From an uncultured Rhodospirillales bacterium (GTDB lineage Bacteria; Pseudomonadota; Alphaproteobacteria; ATCC43930; CGMCC-115725), in the NCBI GenBank assembly GCA_903828515.1, contig CAIKMD010000007.1:1706706-1770705 (forward strand): a DNA stretch of 64,000 nt, given 5' to 3'. Shown here piece by piece: positions 60,106-64,000 of the stretch; within the stretch, counting starts at the first letter, position 1, and each line of letters begins with the position of its first letter. Below the pieces are notes generated by a model. The model was not told where the DNA came from and did no database searches. It was given only the letters and a program-made list of their open reading frames with translations. The position numbers and the translations under genes are program-made.

Positions 60106-61296
60106 ATGAGAGTTTTTCATTTCACCGAACAACCCTATTCTCCCGCCTGGGTCGATCACGGCGGCGCCCTGCGCATCACCATCCCGAACAAGCGGATGGA
60201 TCCGATCCAGGCCGGCGACCTGCTGCATCGCTATTACGACGAGTGGCAACTCGCCGACGAACTCGGCTTCGACATCATGGTCAACGAGCATCACAGCACG
60301 GCGACCTGCATGGCCTCGACCGTGGTGGTGACACTCTCGATCCTCGCGCGGATCACCAAGAAGGCGCGGTTGCTGGTGCTGGGCTATCCGCTCGCGCATC
60401 GCCCCGATCCGAACCGCATCGTTGAGGAGCTGTCGACCATCGACGTGATCTCGCGCGGCCGGCTCAACATGGGCTTCGTCAAAGGCGTGCCGTCGGAATT
60501 CGCGCCGTCCAACGCCAACCCGGTCGGCACCGAGGAACGATTCTGGGAAGCGCTCGACTTCATCGTCAAGGCGATGACGACGCATGACGGCCCGTTCAAT
60601 TGGGAAAGCGAGAATTTCCACTTTCGCCAGGTCAACATCTGGCCACGCCCGGTGCAAACGCCGCATCCGCCGATCTGGAGCACGACCGGCAGCAAGCACA
60701 ACGCGCAGCGCCTCGGCGAGCGCGGCTACACGATGGCGACGCTCGGGACAGGCTACGGCACGCGTCCGCTCTACGAAGCCTATCGCGAAGCGTATCGCAA
60801 TAAGTTCAAGAGCGAGGCGCCGGCCGAGCGGTTCGGATATCTGGGCCTCATGGCGGTCGGGCGGACCGAAGCCGAGGCGCGCCGGCGTGGCGAGCTGGTG
60901 GCGGATTATCTGCGGACCCTGCCGTTCACCCCGGCGCCGTTCCGCAATCCGCCGGGTTATATCTCGATCGACGACAATGTCCGGCTGATGAAGGCGGCGG
61001 GCCGTCCGCCGAACCGCAGCATCACCAAGGACGGCCGCGCCATCAACATGATGACGGGCAGCGTCCAAGATCTGATCGATGCGGCGATGCTGTTCTGCGG
61101 CACGCCCGATCAGGTCTATGACCAGATTACGGATTTCTGCGAAAGCTGCGGCGGCATGGGCAATCTTCTCTCGATGAGCCATGCCGGTTTCATGTCGCAT
61201 GAGGATGTGGTCGAGAATCTGACCTTGTTCTCGCAGGAAGTTCTGCCGCGCCTCAAGGAATACCGCCAGCCCGACGCACGGGCCGCAGCGGAGTAG
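60106..61296 (+). CDS. LLM-class flavin-dependent oxidoreductase
   Basis: A 396-residue luciferase-like monooxygenase: FDIMVNEHHSTATCMASTVVVTLSILARIT, YPLAHRPDPNRIVEELSTIDVISRGRLNMGFV, and PPIWSTTGSKHNAQRLGERGY. It needs reduced flavin from elsewhere. It is coupled to a hydrolase-fold gene upstream and followed by the ModE-like gene 2 nt after its stop. It is a distant relative of 50109-51296. Confidence 0.88.
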   Translation: MRVFHFTEQPYSPAWVDHGGALRITIPNKRMDPIQAGDLLHRYYDEWQLADELGFDIMVNEHHSTATCMASTVVVTLSILARITKKARLLVLGYPLAHRPDPNRIVEELSTIDVISRGRLNMGFVKGVPSEFAPSNANPVGTEERFWEALDFIVKAMTTHDGPFNWESENFHFRQVNIWPRPVQTPHPPIWSTTGSKHNAQRLGERGYTMATLGTGYGTRPLYEAYREAYRNKFKSEAPAERFGYLGLMAVGRTEAEARRRGELVADYLRTLPFTPAPFRNPPGYISIDDNVRLMKAAGRPPNRSITKDGRAINMMTGSVQDLIDAAMLFCGTPDQVYDQITDFCESCGGMGNLLSMSHAGFMSHEDVVENLTLFSQEVLPRLKEYRQPDARAAAE

Positions 61297-61298
61297 AG

Positions 61299-61643
61299 TT
61301 GGCCCTGGAACCGCGCCTCACCCTTCGCGTCGATCTCGCGACTGGTCAGTCGATCGGGCCGGGGAAGATTCGTCTGCTCGAAGCGATCGAGGAAACCGGT
61401 TCGATCAGCAGTGCTGGTCGCTTGCTCGGTATGTCCTATCGCCGCGCCTGGCTGTTGGTCGAGGCGATGAACGAGGGCTTCAGCCAAAAGTTGGTGACGA
61501 CGAAGCTCGGCGGCACCGCCGGCGGCGGCGCGCAGATCACGCCCTTCGGCAAAGAAGTGATGAAGCGCTACCGCGCGATCGAGGCGAGCGCGACCAAGGC
61601 AACCAAAACCAACATCGCCTATCTCGCCCGCGCGCTGCGCTAG
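61299..61643 (+). CDS. ModE-like winged helix-turn-helix regulator (DNA-binding domain only)
   Basis: A 114-residue protein corresponding to the N-terminal domain of ModE: GPGKIRLLEAIEETGSISSAGRLLGMSYRRAWLLVEAMN, GGTAGGGAQITPFGKEVMKRYRAIE. The C-terminal molybdate-binding di-Mop domain is absent, but a separate Mop gene lies nearby at 61835. The start is TTG at 61299. It likely controls the downstream uptake genes through the palindrome at 61786-61809. Confidence 0.85.
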   Translation: MALEPRLTLRVDLATGQSIGPGKIRLLEAIEETGSISSAGRLLGMSYRRAWLLVEAMNEGFSQKLVTTKLGGTAGGGAQITPFGKEVMKRYRAIEASATKATKTNIAYLARALR

Positions 61644-61662
61644 CGACGACTTCACTTTTCAA

Positions 61663-61748
61663 GGTCATCGCCGGACTTGATCCGGCGATCCACGTCTTGC
61701 GTCGCGCGGTTTCAAGTCGTGGATGGCCGGGTCAAGCCTGGCCATGAC
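61663..61748. repeat. Intergenic REP-like composite of two related inverted hairpins
   Basis: CGCCGGACTTGATCCGGCG and, inverted, GGCCGGGTCAAGCCTGGCC with flanking GTCAT/ATGAC and GTGGAT/ATCCAC. This type of intergenic element is widespread in alphaproteobacteria. Confidence 0.55.
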
Positions 61749-61785
61749 GGTGACTGTTGAGTGGCTTCCTTCTTCCGTGCGCTTC

Positions 61786-61809
61786 GCGCTATATTCATTG
61801 ATATAGTGC
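61786..61809. promoter_or_regulatory. ModE/Mop-box-like palindrome
   Basis: GCGCTATAT-TCATTG-ATATAGTGC: 9-nt arms with one mismatch and a 6-nt spacer, like the known ModE box (CGTTATAT-N6-ATATAACG type). It is 25 bp before the mop start, between the ModE-like gene and its likely target operon. Confidence 0.65.
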
Positions 61810-61834
61810 GATTGCAACCGAAGGGATAACCGCC

Positions 61835-62041
61835 ATGAAACTCAGCGCGCGCAATCAACTCAAGGGCAAGATCGTCTCGGTGACCAAGGGCGCGACCACC
61901 TCGCATGTTCGGGTGGATATCGGCGGTGGTGCGATCGTCACCTCGTCCATCACCAACGAAGCGGTCGACGAACTGGGCCTGAAGGTCGGTGACGAAGCCT
62001 GGGCCGTCATCAAGGCCTCCGACGTGATGATCGGCAAATGA
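61835..62041 (+). CDS. mop: Molybdenum-pterin/molybdate-binding Mop protein (single TOBE domain)
   Basis: A 68-residue single TOBE domain: MKLSARNQLKGKIVSVTKGA, VRVDIGGGAIVTSSITNEAV, and GLKVGDEAWAVIKASDVMIG. Such Mop proteins (molbindins) form hexamers that bind and store molybdate in the cytoplasm. AAGGGA lies upstream. The stop overlaps the next start (ATGA), so it is coupled to the binding protein. Confidence 0.93.
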   Translation: MKLSARNQLKGKIVSVTKGATTSHVRVDIGGGAIVTSSITNEAVDELGLKVGDEAWAVIKASDVMIGK

Positions 62042-63066
62042 AGATTTTTCTCGCGGTCGCGGCCCTTTGCCTTATCGGGTTCGCGGCGGCGCCGGCGGAC
62101 GCCAAGTCGTTTACCGATTCGGGTGGGCGTGTTGTCGATCTTCCCGACAAGGTCGCTCATGTCTGGCCGGCCGGGCCGCCGTCCGAATCACTCATTTATA
62201 TTCTGGCGCCCGAGAAGCTGGTCGGCTGGACGCATCGCATCTCGCCCGACGCGGCGGCGTTTATGAGTAACAACTACGGCGCGCTGCCGGTGATCGGGCG
62301 GCTGACGGGGCGCGGCAATACCGCGAACCTCGAGGCGGTTGTGGCTGCGGCGCCCGATCTCATCCTCGATGTCGGCACGGTCGGGCCGACCTATGTGTCG
62401 CTGGCAGACCGGGTGCAGGATCAGACTCATATTCCCTATGTCCTGATCGGCGGATCGTTGGCCGACACGCCGACCTTGCTGCGCAACGCGGGCGCGGTAC
62501 TCGGCGTCTCCGATCGCGCCGAGATCTTGGCGCGTTACGCACAGGATGCGCTGACCGATATCCAGAAGCGGATCGCGACGGTACCGGCGGCCGAGCGCCC
62601 GAAGGCCTATATGGCGCGCGGGCCGCACGGCCTTGAGACCGATGTGCGCGGCTCGATCAACGGCGAAGCGCTCGAATTTCTCGGTGCGCAGAACGTCGTT
62701 GCTTCCGGCATGAGCGCGGGCAACCTCGCCGATGTGTCGATGGAACAGGTCCTGGCGTGGCAACCCGATGTGATCGTCACGATCAACCGGGATTTCATCA
62801 AAACAGTCTGGGACGATCCGCAATGGCAGGGCGTGAAGGCGGTCCACGACAAGCGGGTCTACATCGAACCGCTCTTGCCGTTCGGCTGGGTCGACGAACC
62901 GCCGGGACCGAACCGGATCATCGGCATACGCTGGCTGGCGAAATTGCTCTATCCTCGCTTGTTCCCCGAAGATTTGCGCGCCGAGGCCAAGCGTTTTTAT
63001 GAGCTCTTCTATCACCAAGCCCCCACCGACGCGCAAATCGACCAGCTCATCGGCAAGTCGGGCTGA
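62038..63066 (+). CDS. ABC transporter substrate-binding protein, FepB/BtuF/MolA type
   Basis: A 342-residue helical-type binding protein with signal peptide (MKIFLAVAALCLIGFAAAPA). DSGGRVVDLPDKVAHVWPAG, ILAPEKLVGWTHRI, LEAVVAAAPDLILDVG and LAWQPDVIVTINRDF are typical of class III binding proteins for Fe-siderophores, B12 or molybdate. The Mop/ModE context suggests molybdate or tungstate, as in MolABC of Haemophilus. It overlaps the mop stop by ATGA, so the genes form an operon with the permease that follows. Confidence 0.87.
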   Translation: MKIFLAVAALCLIGFAAAPADAKSFTDSGGRVVDLPDKVAHVWPAGPPSESLIYILAPEKLVGWTHRISPDAAAFMSNNYGALPVIGRLTGRGNTANLEAVVAAAPDLILDVGTVGPTYVSLADRVQDQTHIPYVLIGGSLADTPTLLRNAGAVLGVSDRAEILARYAQDALTDIQKRIATVPAAERPKAYMARGPHGLETDVRGSINGEALEFLGAQNVVASGMSAGNLADVSMEQVLAWQPDVIVTINRDFIKTVWDDPQWQGVKAVHDKRVYIEPLLPFGWVDEPPGPNRIIGIRWLAKLLYPRLFPEDLRAEAKRFYELFYHQAPTDAQIDQLIGKSG

Positions 63067-63079
63067 AGCCGGGTTCATT

Positions 63080-64000
63080 GTGCCGTTGAGCCTGGGGCTC
63101 ACTGCGCTCGCAGTGTTGGCCGTCGTCGCCTTTGCGGTGGGGGCCTATCCCGTCAGTCCTCACGATTTGTTCGTCGCGCTGGGGCTTACCGGCGGCGCAT
63201 CCGTATCGGATGCCGCCCAAACCGTGATCTGGCAGATCCGCGGCCCGCGCGTTCTCGCCGCAATGCTGGTCGGTGCGGCGCTGGCATCGTCGGGTGCTGC
63301 GTATCAAGGCCTCTTTCGCAATCCGCTGGTGTCGCCCGACATCCTCGGCGTGTCGTCGGGCGCCGCGTTGGGCGCGGTCCTTGGCATCTATCTGTCGCTG
63401 CCGGTGCTCTGGATCGAAGCCGCGTCGTTCGCGGGTGGGCTTGTTGCGGTCGGGATGGTCTACGGTGTCGCGGCTGCCATCCGGGGACGCGATCCGGTGC
63501 TGGTGTTGGTGCTGACCGGCGTGGTGATCGGGGCGTTGCTCGGGTCAGGCGTCGCGCTGTTGAAGTTCCTTGCCGATCCGCTGAACCAGCTTCCGGCCAT
63601 CACGTTCTGGCTGCTCGGGAGCCTCGCATCGTTCAATCGTACCGATCTTCTGGTCCTCGGGCCGACCGTGCTCGTGGCGCTGGTGCCGTTGGCGTTGCTG
63701 CGCTGGCGGCTCGACGTGATGAGTCTCGGCGAGGAGGAAGCAACGTCCTTGGGTGTCGACGTGCGTCTCGTGCGCGTTGCGGCAATCATTGGCGCGACGT
63801 TGATGACGGCGGCGGCGGTGTCGGTCAGCGGCATTGTCGGCTGGGTCGGATTGCTGGTGCCGCATCTGGCGCGGCTCATCGTCGGGCCGGCCTTCGCGCG
63901 GTTGCTGCCGATGACGATCGTGCTCGGAGCGGCTTATCTGCTCGCGGTCGACACGCTCGCGCGCACCATGGGCGCGGTCGAGTTGCCCCTGGGCGTGCTC
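63080..64000 (+). CDS. FecCD/BtuC-family ABC permease (continues beyond window)
   Basis: About 307 residues are visible of a FecCD-type permease, without a stop by the window end. QIRGPRVLAAMLVGAALASSG and AYQGLFRNPLVSPDILGVSSGA are the family signature, with FWLLGSLASFNRTDLLVLG, EATSLGVDVRLVRVAAI, and SGIVGWVGLLVPHLARLIVG. I chose GTG at 63080; an ATG at 62999 in the same frame would overlap the binding protein by 68 nt. It is likely the molybdate/tungstate channel partner of the preceding protein. Confidence 0.88.
   Translation, partial: MPLSLGLTALAVLAVVAFAVGAYPVSPHDLFVALGLTGGASVSDAAQTVIWQIRGPRVLAAMLVGAALASSGAAYQGLFRNPLVSPDILGVSSGAALGAVLGIYLSLPVLWIEAASFAGGLVAVGMVYGVAAAIRGRDPVLVLVLTGVVIGALLGSGVALLKFLADPLNQLPAITFWLLGSLASFNRTDLLVLGPTVLVALVPLALLRWRLDVMSLGEEEATSLGVDVRLVRVAAIIGATLMTAAAVSVSGIVGWVGLLVPHLARLIVGPAFARLLPMTIVLGAAYLLAVDTLARTMGAVELPLGVL

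Overview
The window is a 64 kb piece of a high-GC chromosome. Encoded CCA ends on the tRNAs, an EcfG-type stress sigma factor, an NDUFS4-type complex I protein and NAD-dependent formate dehydrogenase all suggest a free-living soil or water alphaproteobacterium, probably near Rhodospirillales or Hyphomicrobiales. That placement is inferred from gene content; no rRNA is present.

Region 1 (1-21.3 kb) is core-like. It starts with the first codons of a formate dehydrogenase gamma subunit behind its LysR regulator. Next come a GlcG/HbpS protein, tRNA-Pro, the NDUFS4-like gene, tRNA-Arg followed by a low-GC AlbA_2/Schlafen-type gene, two solute-binding proteins, an ABC exporter, a methyltransferase and an FAD oxidoreductase. 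After these lie ecfG with small stress-type genes, an LLM flavin monooxygenase divergent from a solute-binding protein, a DUF3309 gene with a clean EcfG promoter, a FecR/DUF6600 surface protein with an attenuator-like leader, a TRAP binding protein, a MetE-like enzyme, a DHA2 MFS pump and a DEDDh exonuclease.

Region 2 (21,380-41,703) is an integrated element bounded by a 15-bp direct repeat that copies the 3' end of tRNA-Ser(TGA). From left to right it carries a P4-type integrase, an excisionase-like HTH protein, a Prim-Pol replication protein, a terminase small subunit without a large subunit, tail-type genes and an IS5 scrap. The cargo is a DUF3037/HipA-like kinase pair, a type ISP-like adenine methyltransferase broken by one in-frame TAA, a PLD-SNF2 helicase, DUF4238 and an S1/P1 nuclease. 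Int, Xis, Prim-Pol and TerS without TerL is the layout of phage satellites, so this looks like a satellite or a decayed prophage carrying a candidate anti-phage module. It is the most interesting part of the window.

Region 3 (41.8-59.1 kb) is a catabolic and transport cluster: a two-domain ABC permease, two tandem Rieske oxygenases, two tandem binding proteins, a GMC oxidoreductase, an LLM monooxygenase, a class II aldolase, a 2-hydroxyacid dehydrogenase, an MFS transporter, an ArsR/SRPBCC pair, an FMN hydroxyacid oxidase, an Ldh-family dehydrogenase and an esterase-like hydrolase. C/G-rich palindromic repeats punctuate it, mostly as inverted pairs.

Region 4 (59.1-64 kb) holds a tRNA-Met-like fragment, a hydrolase/LLM pair and a ModE-like regulator. 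A ModE-box-like palindrome, a Mop protein, a BtuF/MolA-type binding protein and a FecCD permease cut by the window edge follow, probably forming a molybdate or tungstate uptake operon.
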